From positions 248,001 to 312,000 of the forward strand of contig JAIOPJ010000054.1 of assembly GCA_021413975.1 (NCBI GenBank): 64,000 nt of DNA, given 5' to 3'. The translations under genes were made by a program, and so were the position numbers. Below the pieces are notes generated by a model, which did no database searches, was not told the origin of the DNA, and saw only the letters and a list, made by a program, of their open reading frames with translations. Positions within the stretch are counted from its first letter, which is position 1. Each line of letters opens with the position of its first letter. The stretch is from Gemmatimonadota bacterium (GTDB taxonomy: Bacteria > Gemmatimonadota > Gemmatimonadetes > Gemmatimonadales > Gemmatimonadaceae). This document shows, piece after piece, positions 52,174 to 61,299 of this stretch.

Positions 52174-54411
52174 TCAGCCCCCGCCGCCGAGCTGGTAGGT
52201 GTACTTGAGCGTCACCGAGCGTGCATCCGGTCGGCGCCAGCTCGTGAAGCTGTCCGCGAGCTCGGCGTCGTTCAGCACGATGAACAGCCCGGTGTTGGCG
52301 GTCCGCAGCCACGCGAATCGCACATTGGCCGTGAAGACCTCGGCCTGGTTGTTGTACTGCGTGAGCGACTGCACGAAGATCCGCGGCGTGAAGAAGTAGG
52401 CGAGCTTCACCCCGATGAGGTCGCGCACGAAGGCCCCCTCGGGCAGGTCCACGTCCTGGTGATCGAAGGTGAGCGCCGACGAGAAGGCCGCGCCCTTGCG
52501 CGCCGTCACCGCGATGTTGCCCCCCTTCTTGTGCCCCGAGTAGAACTGGCCGATCTCGATGCGCGTGAGGAACGAGATCGGCGCGCTCGGGTCCGAGCCC
52601 CAGTCGAGACCCGGCAGCGAGTACTTGTACTGTCCCGGCTGCAGGATGACGCCCGGCGCGATCTCGAAGGGCGCCTGCAGTCCCTCGCTGTAGACGTTGA
52701 TGTCGGGGCCGAAGCGCCCGCCGCCGTTGAACTCCACCTCGGTCAGGTCGACGTGCGCCCACGTCGACTGGAGGAAGCCGTCGGTGCCGACGTAGCGCCG
52801 CAGGCTGATGTGCGGGTTCCACTGTCGCACCTGCTTCCACGAGGTGTTGCGCACGAGGCGCATGAGCATGAGCTCGTCGAAGCGGTAGCCGGCCGGGCGA
52901 CTCATGAAGCCGACCTCGGGGTTGAACGCGTCGCCGACCTGCAGGACACGAACGGAGTTGTTCCAGTCGCGCGTCTGGTATGCGAAGCGGGAGCTCCACG
53001 AGTTCGCGTCACCGTCGCGCCCCGGCGTCTCCGAGCGGCCGGCCCAGGCGTCGGCGGTCCACGCCTGCCCGATGCCGACGCGACCGTCCACGCCGTAGAC
53101 GCGGTTGTGGTCGTCTGCGTCGCCCATGCGCTGGCGCTGCACGACCATCACGCCCACGCGCGAGCGCGCCGAGAGCTCGCGCAACGTGCGCAGCACGGTG
53201 TAGGAGTTCCCCTCCGTGCCGTTCTGCTCGCCGGTCATCATCTGCAGCGCGCCGACCGTGAGGCCGCCCACGCGTCCGGTGAGACGTCCGCCACCGAGTA
53301 TCGGCACCGGCTGCCCGTTGGTGGCGTCGATGCCGATCCGGCGAGTGAAGAAGAGATCGACCGCCTGCGGCGTGCCCGCCGAGAAGACGCCGGCGTTCTC
53401 GAGGAAGAAGGGCCGTTTCTCGGGGAAGAAGAGCGGGAAGCGCGTGAGGTTCGTGCGCTGCTCGTCGACCTCGACCTGTGCGAAGTCGGTGTTGTAGGTC
53501 AGGTCGAGCGTGAGGCTCGGCGTGATGCCGTACTTGGCGTCGAGGCCCACCTCGCCGGTGCCGTTGAAGTCCGCCTGCGTGGCATAGGACCGTGAGGAGC
53601 TGCCGAGCACGTAAGGCGTGACCGTCGCGATGCGCTGGCTCGGCACGGCGAGGTCCACGAGCGTGCCGGCCTGCGAGAGCCGGTTGATGCTGAACTGGCG
53701 CGAGACGCGCGACCAGAGCGCCTCCTCGTTCCGGCGGCGGATGCCGCGCATGATGTTGAGGCCCCAGGTCTGCGTCGCGCCGGCGCCGTACCGGATGGTC
53801 GCGAAAGGGATCCGGAACTCGGCGTACCATCCGAGCGAGTCCTGCGACGTCCTGACCGTCCAGCTCGCGTCCCAGTTGAGGTTCACGCCGCCGAGCGAGC
53901 CGGCCTGCGCGCGGTTCTGCCCGGCGCCGAAGACGCCGCCCCCTTCGCCCTCGCGGATCACCTGCTCGTCATGCTCCACGCCCGAGGGTGTGGTGCCGAA
54001 GAGGAAGCCGTTCTGCTTGTCGTGATAGGTGTCGAGGATGAACGCGAAGTAGTCGCTGTTGGTGAGCGTCACGTCGCGGATCTTCTCGCTCGGCACGATC
54101 AGGTGCGCTTCGCGGTCGTAGAGCCAGGCGGCGACGTAGAGGGCCTCGCCGTCGGTGACGATGCGGACCTCGGTGCGCTCCGAGACCGGGCTCCCTTCGA
54201 CGGGCTCGCGCTGGACGAAGTCGGTGAAGACCGTCGCGCTCCTCCAGGCGGCGTCGTCGAGACGGCCGTCGACCTGCGGCGGGACCTGCACCACGGTGGC
54301 CCGGCCGGTGCGACCGGTCGCGCCGGTCTGCGTGATCATCTGCGCATGGGCCGCCGAGTGGGCGGCGGCCGTCAGGGCGACGGCGACGGCGAGCTGGCGT
54401 GCGGTGGTCAA
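52174..54411 (-). CDS. DUF5916 outer-membrane protein, second copy
   Basis: The 745-residue protein has a signal (LAVAVALTAAAHSAAHAQ), a CBM9-like domain (VPPQVDGRLDDAAWRSATVF, LYVAAWLYDREAH, GWYAEFRIPFATIRY) and a DUF5916 barrel region (TVTPYVLGSSSRSY, YNTDFAQVEVDEQRTNLTRF, FFPEKRPFFLENAGVF), the same order as the protein at 14473 but well diverged. Its C-terminus ends TLKYTYQLGGGG. The start is uncertain: no ATG or GTG lies before the signal; TTG at 54411 is the nearest choice, and TTG 54453 is another. No clear ribosome binding site is present. Confidence 0.8.
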   Translation of the reverse strand: MTTARQLAVAVALTAAAHSAAHAQMITQTGATGRTGRATVVQVPPQVDGRLDDAAWRSATVFTDFVQREPVEGSPVSERTEVRIVTDGEALYVAAWLYDREAHLIVPSEKIRDVTLTNSDYFAFILDTYHDKQNGFLFGTTPSGVEHDEQVIREGEGGGVFGAGQNRAQAGSLGGVNLNWDASWTVRTSQDSLGWYAEFRIPFATIRYGAGATQTWGLNIMRGIRRRNEEALWSRVSRQFSINRLSQAGTLVDLAVPSQRIATVTPYVLGSSSRSYATQADFNGTGEVGLDAKYGITPSLTLDLTYNTDFAQVEVDEQRTNLTRFPLFFPEKRPFFLENAGVFSAGTPQAVDLFFTRRIGIDATNGQPVPILGGGRLTGRVGGLTVGALQMMTGEQNGTEGNSYTVLRTLRELSARSRVGVMVVQRQRMGDADDHNRVYGVDGRVGIGQAWTADAWAGRSETPGRDGDANSWSSRFAYQTRDWNNSVRVLQVGDAFNPEVGFMSRPAGYRFDELMLMRLVRNTSWKQVRQWNPHISLRRYVGTDGFLQSTWAHVDLTEVEFNGGGRFGPDINVYSEGLQAPFEIAPGVILQPGQYKYSLPGLDWGSDPSAPISFLTRIEIGQFYSGHKKGGNIAVTARKGAAFSSALTFDHQDVDLPEGAFVRDLIGVKLAYFFTPRIFVQSLTQYNNQAEVFTANVRFAWLRTANTGLFIVLNDAELADSFTSWRRPDARSVTLKYTYQLGGGG

Positions 54412-54504
54412 GAGCGGTGCGGTGGGGGAGATGTCGTCTCGGCTAGCACGCAAGATGGTCGGGCAGGTGCGGGGCTGCAAACCGGCTTTCCCCTCCGACT
54501 GCGA

Positions 54505-54660
54505 AGACCACCGAGGCACCGAGGGTACCGAGGAACTGCTGAGCCCCACTACGACGCTGCCGTCGCCCTCGTTGAGAATGCGCGGGGCCCAAGACCATGA
54601 ACCGCGCGACCGCAGCTCTCGGTGTCCTCGGTGTCCTCGGTGCCTCGGTGGTGAACGCCG
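54505..54660. repeat. 'caccacagaggcaccgagg' repeat, second locus
   Basis: The left part has agaccaccgaggcaccgagg and gtaccgaggaactgctgagc. The right part (54617-54658) has ctctcggtgtcctcggtgtc, ctcggtgcctcggtggtgaa and cgccg, the reverse complement. The same words occur in the array at 10625-10985. The 274-base gap between the DUF5916 and DUF4136 genes contains little else. Confidence 0.75.
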
Positions 54661-54685
54661 TTCCGGTTCACGCGCGAAGAATCGT

Positions 54686-55255
54686 CTACGGGAACCCCCG
54701 CAATAGCCGCTGGACCGCCTCGCGGATCGCCGCGTCAGGCCGCGTCTCCGCCTTGACCGGCACCTCGCCCGCGATGATCCCGCGCCAGGCGACGATCCTG
54801 CGGTCGGGCGTGAGGGCATCGATCACGAGCGTCCCTTCCTCCCAGGAGACGAGGCGATCCGCGAGCTCCTCGGGATTCCCGTAGCCGCCCCACGCGCCGG
54901 GCGTCCTGACCACGCCGCCGGAGGACGAGGGATCCTCGCGCGGAGGCAGCGTGTCGGTCACGCTGCGCCGGGCGACATGGAAGTGCACCAGGAACTGCGC
55001 TTGGTCGGCACTCACCACGGGAAAGCCCCGGGCGATGAGTTCGGCTTCGATCGCCCCCGAGATGCGACGCGCGGTCGAGTCCTCGGGGATCATGGCGCCC
55101 TGCTCGCGCTTGGGTCCGTCGGCGTCGGCCGGGCTCCACGCCCAGCGGGAGCCGGCGGCGATGCGCACATCGGGGGCGCGTTGGTAGCTCACCGTCGGTC
55201 CGCAGGCCGAGAGCGCTGCGGCGGTGACCAGGGTGGCGATGATGGAGGGTCTCAT
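54686..55255 (-). CDS. DUF4136 family lipoprotein
   Basis: The 189-residue protein has a signal and lipobox (VTAAALSACGPTVSY). The mature domain matches DUF4136: YQRAPDVRIAAGSRWAWSP, DSTARRISGAIEAELIARGF, DQAQFLVHFHVARRSVTDT and LVIDALTPDRRIVAWRGIIA, closing with AIREAVQRLLRGFP. These envelope lipoproteins have no proven function. It stands alone between the repeat locus at 54505 and a divergent DUF1080 gene. Confidence 0.88.
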   Translation of the reverse strand: MRPSIIATLVTAAALSACGPTVSYQRAPDVRIAAGSRWAWSPADADGPKREQGAMIPEDSTARRISGAIEAELIARGFPVVSADQAQFLVHFHVARRSVTDTLPPREDPSSSGGVVRTPGAWGGYGNPEELADRLVSWEEGTLVIDALTPDRRIVAWRGIIAGEVPVKAETRPDAAIREAVQRLLRGFP

Positions 55256-55424
55256 GGTCTGACGCTACGGGCCCCGCGAGCGCATCGCAGTCGGGGGAGC
55301 GCTCGTTCTGCTCAGGGAGACGCTCACACGGTCGTGAGGGGAACGGCGGAACCTTCCCGCCCCCCGCGGGAATCGGTACGTTCCCGCCGTTCCGGCACCT
55401 TCCCCGCTCGCCATGAGGCCTAGG

Positions 55425-56135
55425 ATGTCCCTGCGATCCCTGCGCGCCGCCTTCGGGCTCGGCGCCCTCTGCATCTCCTCGCTCACCGGTTGCGCGCACG
55501 GACAGCCACTGCCCCCGGGCGTGAAGGCCGGCGCTTGGACCGACCTGCTCGGGCCCGACGCCGTGACCCACTGGCGCGGCTATCGCGTCGACTCGCTTCC
55601 CTCCGCCTGGGCGTTCGACCCGGCGACCGGCGTGCTCACCCGCTCCCGCCCCGGCGGTGACATCGTCACTCGGCAGGAGTACGCCGACTTCGAACTCGAG
55701 GTCGAGTGGCGCGTGGGGGAGAAGGGGAACAGCGGCATCTTCTACCACGCGACCGAAGCCACCGGGATCATCTACGAGAACGCCCCGGAGATGCAGATCC
55801 TCGACAACAAGGGGCACAACGACGGGAAGAACACGCTGACCTCCGCCGGCGCGAACTACGCGCTCGACGCGCCGGTGCGCGACGTGACCCGGCCGCTCGG
55901 CGAGTGGAACAAGGCGCGGATCGTGGTGATCGGCTCGCACGTGGAGCATTGGCTCAACGACGTGAAGCTCCTCGAGTACGAACTCTGGACGCCCGAGTGG
56001 ACCGCCAAGGTCGCCAAGACCAAGTTCGCGCAGTGGCCGACGTACGGGCTGGCGCACCGAGGGCACATCGGCCTGCAGGAGCATGGCGACGTGGCGAGCT
56101 TCCGCCACATCCGCATCCGGGAGCTCTCGCGATGA
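55425..56135 (+). CDS. DUF1080 (3-keto-disaccharide hydrolase type) lipoprotein
   Basis: The 236-residue exported protein has a signal with lipobox [10 protein letters not shown], then a concanavalin-like DUF1080 domain: [36 protein letters not shown] and FYHATEATG, the EMQILDN block, and [19 protein letters not shown] at the end. DUF1080 members cleave 3-keto-glycosides in pathways where Gfo/Idh/MocA oxidoreductases make the keto sugar. The ATG at 55425 is preferred over 55413 because GAGG lies five bases before it. It overlaps the transporter gene and is the first gene of a three-gene operon. Confidence 0.85.
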   Translation: MSLRSLRAAFGLGALCISSLTGCAHGQPLPPGVKAGAWTDLLGPDAVTHWRGYRVDSLPSAWAFDPATGVLTRSRPGGDIVTRQEYADFELEVEWRVGEKGNSGIFYHATEATGIIYENAPEMQILDNKGHNDGKNTLTSAGANYALDAPVRDVTRPLGEWNKARIVVIGSHVEHWLNDVKLLEYELWTPEWTAKVAKTKFAQWPTYGLAHRGHIGLQEHGDVASFRHIRIRELSR

Positions 56136-57346
56136 TCAAGGCCCGCCTCGCGGTCATGATGTTCCTCCAGTACTTCGTCTGGGGGGCCTGGTTCGTCACC
56201 ATGGGCACCTACCTCGGGCAGACGCGCCAGTTCAGCGGTGCGCAGATCGGGGCCGCCTACGGGGCGACGGCGATCGCCGCGCTCGTCTCGCCCTTCTTCA
56301 TCGGCATGGTCGCCGACCGGTTCATCAACTCGGAGAAGCTGCTCTCCGTGCTGCACCTCGCCGGCGGCGTGCTGCTCTACATGGTGTCGCTGCAGCCGGG
56401 CTTCGGCACGTTCTATCCGCTGCTGATCGTCTATGCGCTCTGCTACATGCCGACGCTCTCGCTCTCGAACTCGATCGCGTTCCACCACATCAAGGACCCC
56501 GCGAAGGAGTTCCCGCTCATCCGCGTGCTCGGGACGATCGGGTGGATCGTCGCCGGCATCCTCGTGGGCAAGGTGCTCAAGGCCGACGCGAAGGCGCTGC
56601 CGATGCAACTCGCCGCCGGCGGGAGCATCGTGCTGGGGCTCTTCTCGCTCCTGCTCCCGGCCACGCCGCCGCGCGGCGGCGGCCGTCCGTTCACCGCGCG
56701 CGACGCGCTCGGGCTCGACGCGCTCCAGCTGCTCAAGCACCGCGACTTCCTCGTCTTCACGCTCGGCAGCTTCCTGCTCTGCATCCCGCTGCAGTTCTAC
56801 TACTCGTTCACCAATCTCTACCTCAACGAGATCGGCGCGCCCGACCCGGCGTTCATCCAGACCTTCGGGCAGATGAGCGAGATCGCGTTCATGGTGGTGC
56901 TGCCGGTGCTGTTGCTGCGCTTCGGCATCAAGGGGATCATGCTCGGCGGCATGATGGCGTGGGCCGTGCGCTACTTCGCCTTCGGCGCCGGCGACGCCGG
57001 CACCGGCATGTGGATGATCTACGCCGGCATCCTGCTGCATGGCATCTGCTACGACTTCTTCTTCGTCAGCGGCCAGATCTACACCGACCAGCGCGCCGGC
57101 GAGTCGATCCGCGCGGCCGCGCAAGGGTTCATCAACTTCGTGACCAACGGCCTCGGCTACTTCGTCGGCGCCTTCGTCTCGGGGCGCGTGGTCGACGCAT
57201 ACGCGTCCACCGACGCCGGCACCGGCCTCATGACGCACGACTGGTCCCGCATCTGGCCGATCCCCGCGTACGGGGCGCTCGCCGTGTTCTTCATCTTCCT
57301 CCTCACCTTCAAGACCGACTCGAAGGCTCCCACTCCCGCCCGCTGA
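56132..57346 (+). CDS. NupG-type MFS transporter
   Basis: The 404-residue protein has twelve membrane segments and resembles the nucleoside:proton symporter branch of the [23 protein letters not shown] at the start, [12 protein letters not shown] after the second segment, [20 protein letters not shown] and [20 protein letters not shown] later. In Gemmatimonadota and Planctomycetota such genes occur next to sugar-oxidising Gfo/Idh/MocA genes, so a sugar or keto-sugar substrate is at least as likely as a nucleoside. Its ATG overlaps the DUF1080 stop, and the oxidoreductase gene follows ten bases after its stop. Confidence 0.84.
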   Translation: MIKARLAVMMFLQYFVWGAWFVTMGTYLGQTRQFSGAQIGAAYGATAIAALVSPFFIGMVADRFINSEKLLSVLHLAGGVLLYMVSLQPGFGTFYPLLIVYALCYMPTLSLSNSIAFHHIKDPAKEFPLIRVLGTIGWIVAGILVGKVLKADAKALPMQLAAGGSIVLGLFSLLLPATPPRGGGRPFTARDALGLDALQLLKHRDFLVFTLGSFLLCIPLQFYYSFTNLYLNEIGAPDPAFIQTFGQMSEIAFMVVLPVLLLRFGIKGIMLGGMMAWAVRYFAFGAGDAGTGMWMIYAGILLHGICYDFFFVSGQIYTDQRAGESIRAAAQGFINFVTNGLGYFVGAFVSGRVVDAYASTDAGTGLMTHDWSRIWPIPAYGALAVFFIFLLTFKTDSKAPTPAR

Positions 57347-57356
57347 GGACCAACCC

Positions 57357-58697
57357 ATGTCGCCCAGGGATCTCGATCGTCGCACCTTCGTCGGCGGCCT
57401 CGCGGCCGCCGGCGCACTCGCCGCCGTGCCGCGGCCGCTCCATGCGCTCGTCGACCGCCAGCAGCCCACGCAGAAGCTGCGCGTGGCCTGCATCGGCGTG
57501 GGCGGCATGGGGTTCAACGACGTGCGCGGCATGTCGGGCGAACAGCTCGTCGCCTTCGCCGACGTCGACTGGAAGAGCGCCGAACGCGCCTTCCGCGCCT
57601 TCCCGAACGCGAAGCGGTACAAGGACTTCCGCGAGATGCTCGAGAAGGAACGCAACAACATCGACGCCGTGACCGTCTCCACGCCAGACCACGTGCATGC
57701 CGCCGCGGCGATGATGGCGCTCAAGATGGGGAAGCACGTCTACTGCCAGAAGCCGCTCGCCCGCACGATCGGCGAGGTGCGCGCACTCAAGAGCGAGGCG
57801 GCCAAGCGCCCGCGGCAGGCGACGCAGATGGGCAATCAGGGGCACTCTGCCGAGGGCATCCGGCTCATCCGCGAATGGGTCGAGGCCGGGCTGATCGGGC
57901 CGGTGCGGCGCGTGGAGTACTGGACCAACCGGCCGATCTGGCCGCAGGCGTTCAACCGGTCCAGCGTCGCGCACAACATCCCCGAGACGCTCGACTGGAA
58001 CCTCTGGCTCGGACCCGCCAAGGAGCGGCCCTACAATCCGGCCTATGCGCCGTTCAACTGGCGCGGCTGGTGGGACTTCGGCACGGGCGCGATGGGGGAC
58101 ATGGCCTGCCACCTGATGGACGCCGCCTACTGGACGCTCGGCCTCAAGTACCCGTCGCGCATCACGCCCGAGAGCACGCTGCTCTTCTCGGAGACCGCGC
58201 CGACGTCGGAGCGGATCGAGTACGAGTTCCCGGCGATCGGGGACCGCCCGGCGGTCACGCTCTCCTGGCGCGACGGCTCGCTCTTCCCGCCGCGCCCGGA
58301 GGGGTGGCCCGAGATCGAGGACTGGCCCTTCGATCGCGAGGGCGGTCAGGTCTGGTACGGCGACAAGGGGATGTTGCTCGCCGGCACCTATGGCGAGAAC
58401 CCGCGTCTCCTCGACCCGAAGGTCGCGGCCGAGATCGCGGCGACACCGCTGCCGAAGAAGTACCCGCGCACCGAGGGCGTCTACAAGGAGTGGATCTCGG
58501 CGATCAAGGACGGCAAGCAGCCGGGAAGCGACTTCGCCGGATACGCGGGACCGATGACCGAGATGATCGTGATCGGATGCCTCGCCACGCGCATGGGGCA
58601 GGCGCTCGTGATGGATCCCGACACCGGTGTGATCAAGAACGCGACGCCGCCGAGCGAGTGGGTGAACCCGACCTTCCGTGCGGGCTGGAGTCTCTGA
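57357..58697 (+). CDS. Tat-exported Gfo/Idh/MocA family oxidoreductase
   Basis: The 446-residue protein starts with a twin-arginine signal (LDRRTFVGGLAAAGALAAVP), then a Rossmann domain (VACIGVGGMGFNDVRGM), the family motif CQKPLARTIGEVRAL (usually EKP) near residue 130, and a C-terminal beta-sheet dimerisation domain with GTGAMGDMACHLMDAAYW. Tat export indicates the nicotinamide cofactor is bound before transport. With DUF1080 and the transporter it suggests periplasmic oxidation of a sugar at C3, hydrolysis of the keto-glycoside and uptake of the product. The order of these steps is inference. Confidence 0.88.
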   Translation: MSPRDLDRRTFVGGLAAAGALAAVPRPLHALVDRQQPTQKLRVACIGVGGMGFNDVRGMSGEQLVAFADVDWKSAERAFRAFPNAKRYKDFREMLEKERNNIDAVTVSTPDHVHAAAAMMALKMGKHVYCQKPLARTIGEVRALKSEAAKRPRQATQMGNQGHSAEGIRLIREWVEAGLIGPVRRVEYWTNRPIWPQAFNRSSVAHNIPETLDWNLWLGPAKERPYNPAYAPFNWRGWWDFGTGAMGDMACHLMDAAYWTLGLKYPSRITPESTLLFSETAPTSERIEYEFPAIGDRPAVTLSWRDGSLFPPRPEGWPEIEDWPFDREGGQVWYGDKGMLLAGTYGENPRLLDPKVAAEIAATPLPKKYPRTEGVYKEWISAIKDGKQPGSDFAGYAGPMTEMIVIGCLATRMGQALVMDPDTGVIKNATPPSEWVNPTFRAGWSL

Positions 58698-58703
58698 ACG
58701 AGT

Positions 58704-58780
58704 GAGACGATGAAGGCTGGAGGATGAAGGGAGGCGGGCCGTACGGCCCGCCATCTTCCATCGTTCAGCCTGCATCTTGT
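58704..58780. repeat. 'gaaggatgaagg' inverted intergenic repeat, copy 4
   Basis: Left arm gacgatgaaggctggaggat and gaaggg (58707-58732); central perfect hairpin GGCGGGCC-gta-GGCCCGCC; right arm catcttccatcgttcagcct and gcatctt (58752-58778). It fills the space between the oxidoreductase and cutC. Confidence 0.75.
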
Positions 58781-58803
58781 TCACAACACTCCACTCCCGG
58801 ACG

Positions 58804-59454
58804 ATGCTCGTCGAAGCGTACGTGGATCAGCTCGACACCGCCCTCGCCGCCGAACGCAACGGCGCCGGGCGGCTCGAGCTCTGCGGGCCGGGCGAGGGTG
58901 GACTGACGCCCTCGCCCGAGCTGCTCGCGGCGGTGCTGGCCACCGTGCGGATCCCCGTGCACGCCATGACGCGGCCGCGCACCGGTGATTTCGTGTACAG
59001 CCGCGCCGAGTTCGCGCAGATGCGCGACGAGGTCGCGATGATCAAGGCGGCGGGGGCGGCGGGAGTGGTGCTGGGCATCTCGCACGTCGACGGCACGCTG
59101 GATGTGGCGCGGATGGGTGAGCTGATCGCGCTCGCGCGGCCCATGCGGGTGGGTGTGCACCGCGCGTTCGACCGCACCCCCGATGCGGATCCGGCGCTCG
59201 ATCAGTTGATCGCGCTCGGCGTGGATGTCGTGCTCGCGGCCGGACACGCGCCCACGGCCGAGGAAGGGATCGGGACGCTCGCCAGACTGCACCGCCGCGC
59301 CGCGGGGCGGACGGTGATCATGCCGGGCGGCGGAGTCCGCGCGGGCAATGTGCGACGTATCGTCAGCGGGACCGGCGTGGGTGAGGTGCACGCGCGCGCG
59401 TCGGACCCCGAAGTGTTCGCGGCGCTCTGCGCCGCGGTCCGTGGCATTCCCTAG
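58804..59454 (+). CDS. cutC: CutC-family protein
   Basis: The 216-residue TIM-barrel protein matches CutC: MLVEAYVDQLDTALAAERNG at the start, RLELCGPGEGGLTPS, HAMTRPRTGDFVYS and the later GVHRAFDRTPD and GGGVRAGNVRRIV. The family was linked to copper handling, but its real activity is unclear. The ATG at 58804 starts the conserved domain. It lies close to the DUF4198 gene (ten bases downstream), and DUF4198 proteins are often tied to metal uptake, so the pair may share a metal-related role. Confidence 0.88.
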   Translation: MLVEAYVDQLDTALAAERNGAGRLELCGPGEGGLTPSPELLAAVLATVRIPVHAMTRPRTGDFVYSRAEFAQMRDEVAMIKAAGAAGVVLGISHVDGTLDVARMGELIALARPMRVGVHRAFDRTPDADPALDQLIALGVDVVLAAGHAPTAEEGIGTLARLHRRAAGRTVIMPGGGVRAGNVRRIVSGTGVGEVHARASDPEVFAALCAAVRGIP

Positions 59455-59464
59455 CCAGACTCCC

Positions 59465-60304
59465 ATGCCCACCACCCGTCAGCGCCGGCCAGCCGTCCTC
59501 CGCATCGTGTGCCTCACGATCGCGTTCTTCGTCGTGAGCGCCGGCGCGCTCGCCGCACACGACATGTTCCTCAAGCCCACCCGGTACTTCGCCCCGGAGA
59601 ACTCCGAGGTCCGCGTGCGAGTGCTCAACGGCACCTTCAGCCGGAGCGAGAACTCGATCGCGCGTGCGCGCCTCGCGGACGCGAGCGTGGTCTCGCCGCG
59701 CGGGCGCACCGCGATCGACACGACCGAATGGTCGGTGCGCGGGGACACCAGCACCTTCCACGTCCACACGCGGCAGGCGGGCACCTACGTGCTCGGGGCG
59801 TCCACGCGACCGAGCGAGATCGACCTCTCGGCGGACGACTTCAATCTCTACCTGCAGGACGAGGGCGTACCCTACGTCCTCGCCGAACGGCGCGCCGCCG
59901 GCGAACTCGGGAAGCCCGTGCGCGAGCGCTACTCCAAGCATGTGAAGGCGTTCCTTCAGGTCGGCGACGCGCGCACGGCGCACTTCGCGACGGTCCTCGG
60001 GTACCCCGCCGAGATCGTGCCGGTCGAGAACCCGTATGCGGTGAGGGTCGGCGGCACCCTGCGCCTGCGCGCGCTCGTGGATGGCCGTCCGTCACCCGGG
60101 CAGCTGATGCTCTACGGGGGATCGGCCGTCGATGGGTCCGGCGTCGAGGCGCGGGAGGTGCGTGCCGACGCCGAAGGCGTCGCGACGATCCCGATCGCGT
60201 CCGCGGGCATCTGGTACGTGAAGTTCATCCACATGGCACGCTCCGGCCGCAACGGTGCGGACTACGAGTCGAAGTGGGCGACGATCACGTTCGAGGTGCG
60301 CTGA
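59465..60304 (+). CDS. Exported DUF4198 domain protein
   Basis: The 279-residue protein has a signal (LTIAFFVVSAGALAAHDMFL) directly followed by the mature AHDMFLKPTRYF; an N-terminal Ala-His after cleavage can serve as a metal-binding site, as in NikM-type DUF4198 proteins. The C-terminal part includes GYPAEIVPVENPYAVRVGGT, LMLYGGSAVDGSG and WYVKFIHMARSG, the usual end of the family. It probably lies in the periplasm. A 15-base tandem repeat (agcgcgggcacgctc twice) covers the stop region, shared with the end of the convergent gene at 60332. Confidence 0.85.
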   Translation: MPTTRQRRPAVLRIVCLTIAFFVVSAGALAAHDMFLKPTRYFAPENSEVRVRVLNGTFSRSENSIARARLADASVVSPRGRTAIDTTEWSVRGDTSTFHVHTRQAGTYVLGASTRPSEIDLSADDFNLYLQDEGVPYVLAERRAAGELGKPVRERYSKHVKAFLQVGDARTAHFATVLGYPAEIVPVENPYAVRVGGTLRLRALVDGRPSPGQLMLYGGSAVDGSGVEAREVRADAEGVATIPIASAGIWYVKFIHMARSGRNGADYESKWATITFEVR

Positions 60305-60331
60305 GCGCGGGCACGCTCAGCGCGGGCACGC

Positions 60332-61297
60332 TCAGCGCACCGGGCGGTGTGAGTTGGTGACGTCGAGCGCCGCACGGAGCCCGCGCGCGAGCTTGAGCGC
60401 GTCATCGTTCGCCCAGAAGTGCATGAAGAAGAGACGCGGCTCGTCGTCGAGCAGGTGATTGTGCAGGCTCGTGACCGCGATGCCCTGCGACTGCAGCACG
60501 CGGATCACCGGATTCACCTCCGATCCGAGCAGCACGAAGTCCCCGGTGATCGCCGCCTTGCCGTCGCCCGTCGGCTGGAAGTTGATCGCCGTGGCGAGGC
60601 CCATGGTCGGTGGGATCTCCACTCCCATCTCGCGGATCGTCTCGGAGCGCGGGACGCCGATCTGGAGCACGCCGCCGTTCACGGTGCCGTGGAATCCGAT
60701 GGTGCTGCCGATCGCGGCGCTGTCGAGCGCGAACGGGACGGGGGCCGCGGTGGCCGTCACCGGCGTGTTCGCCGGAGCGCCGGCGGGGCTGCCCGTGGTC
60801 GCGGGTGCCGGCGTCCCCGTGAGCGCGAGTGCCGCGCGCACCGCCTCGGCGATCGGTCGCGCCTCACCATGCGCGTGCAGGTGCACGTAGAGCACGTGCG
60901 GTGATTCGCCCACCAGGTGATGATGGATCGCCGACTGCTCTATGCCGCCCGACTGCAGGCGCGCCAGCACCGGGCCGAGTTCGCTCTCGAGCAGCACCAG
61001 ATCGCCCATCGCGACGGCACCCCCCGGCGCCACCTTGAACGCGAGCCAGGAGCCTAGCGCGAAGTTCGGACGGATCCGCACCTCCCCGATCCGAACGTCG
61101 AGGTCGGCGCGCGGCATGCCGAAGCGCAAGACTCCCCCGGCGAGTACGGCGCCGGGGCGGCCCATGACGCTCTCGAGGGTGCGCCGGTCGAGCGTGTCGG
61201 TCGGTGCCGATGCCACTGCCTGCGAGCGCAGGGGCACAGCACTGCAAACGATCGTGAGACCGGCGATCGCTGCGCGCCGGAGCGATCGCGACTCCAC
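60332..61297 (-). CDS. Exported protein with two DUF1259 (LppY/LpqO) domains
   Basis: The 321-residue protein has a signal (AAIAGLTIVCSAVPLRSQ) and two homologous DUF1259 copies (residues about 40-155 and 195-315), separated by an Ala/Pro/Thr linker. Each contains a late His-rich block: QSAIHHHLVGESPHVLYVHL in the first and TSLHNHLLDDEPRLFFMHFW in the second, which suggests metal binding. The family is known from mycobacterial LppY/LpqO and is uncharacterised. The GTG at 61297 is preferred: GGAAG lies eight bases upstream and it begins two bases after the stop of the oxidoreductase gene. Confidence 0.82.
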   Translation of the reverse strand: MESRSLRRAAIAGLTIVCSAVPLRSQAVASAPTDTLDRRTLESVMGRPGAVLAGGVLRFGMPRADLDVRIGEVRIRPNFALGSWLAFKVAPGGAVAMGDLVLLESELGPVLARLQSGGIEQSAIHHHLVGESPHVLYVHLHAHGEARPIAEAVRAALALTGTPAPATTGSPAGAPANTPVTATAAPVPFALDSAAIGSTIGFHGTVNGGVLQIGVPRSETIREMGVEIPPTMGLATAINFQPTGDGKAAITGDFVLLGSEVNPVIRVLQSQGIAVTSLHNHLLDDEPRLFFMHFWANDDALKLARGLRAALDVTNSHRPVR

Positions 61298-61299
61298 GC

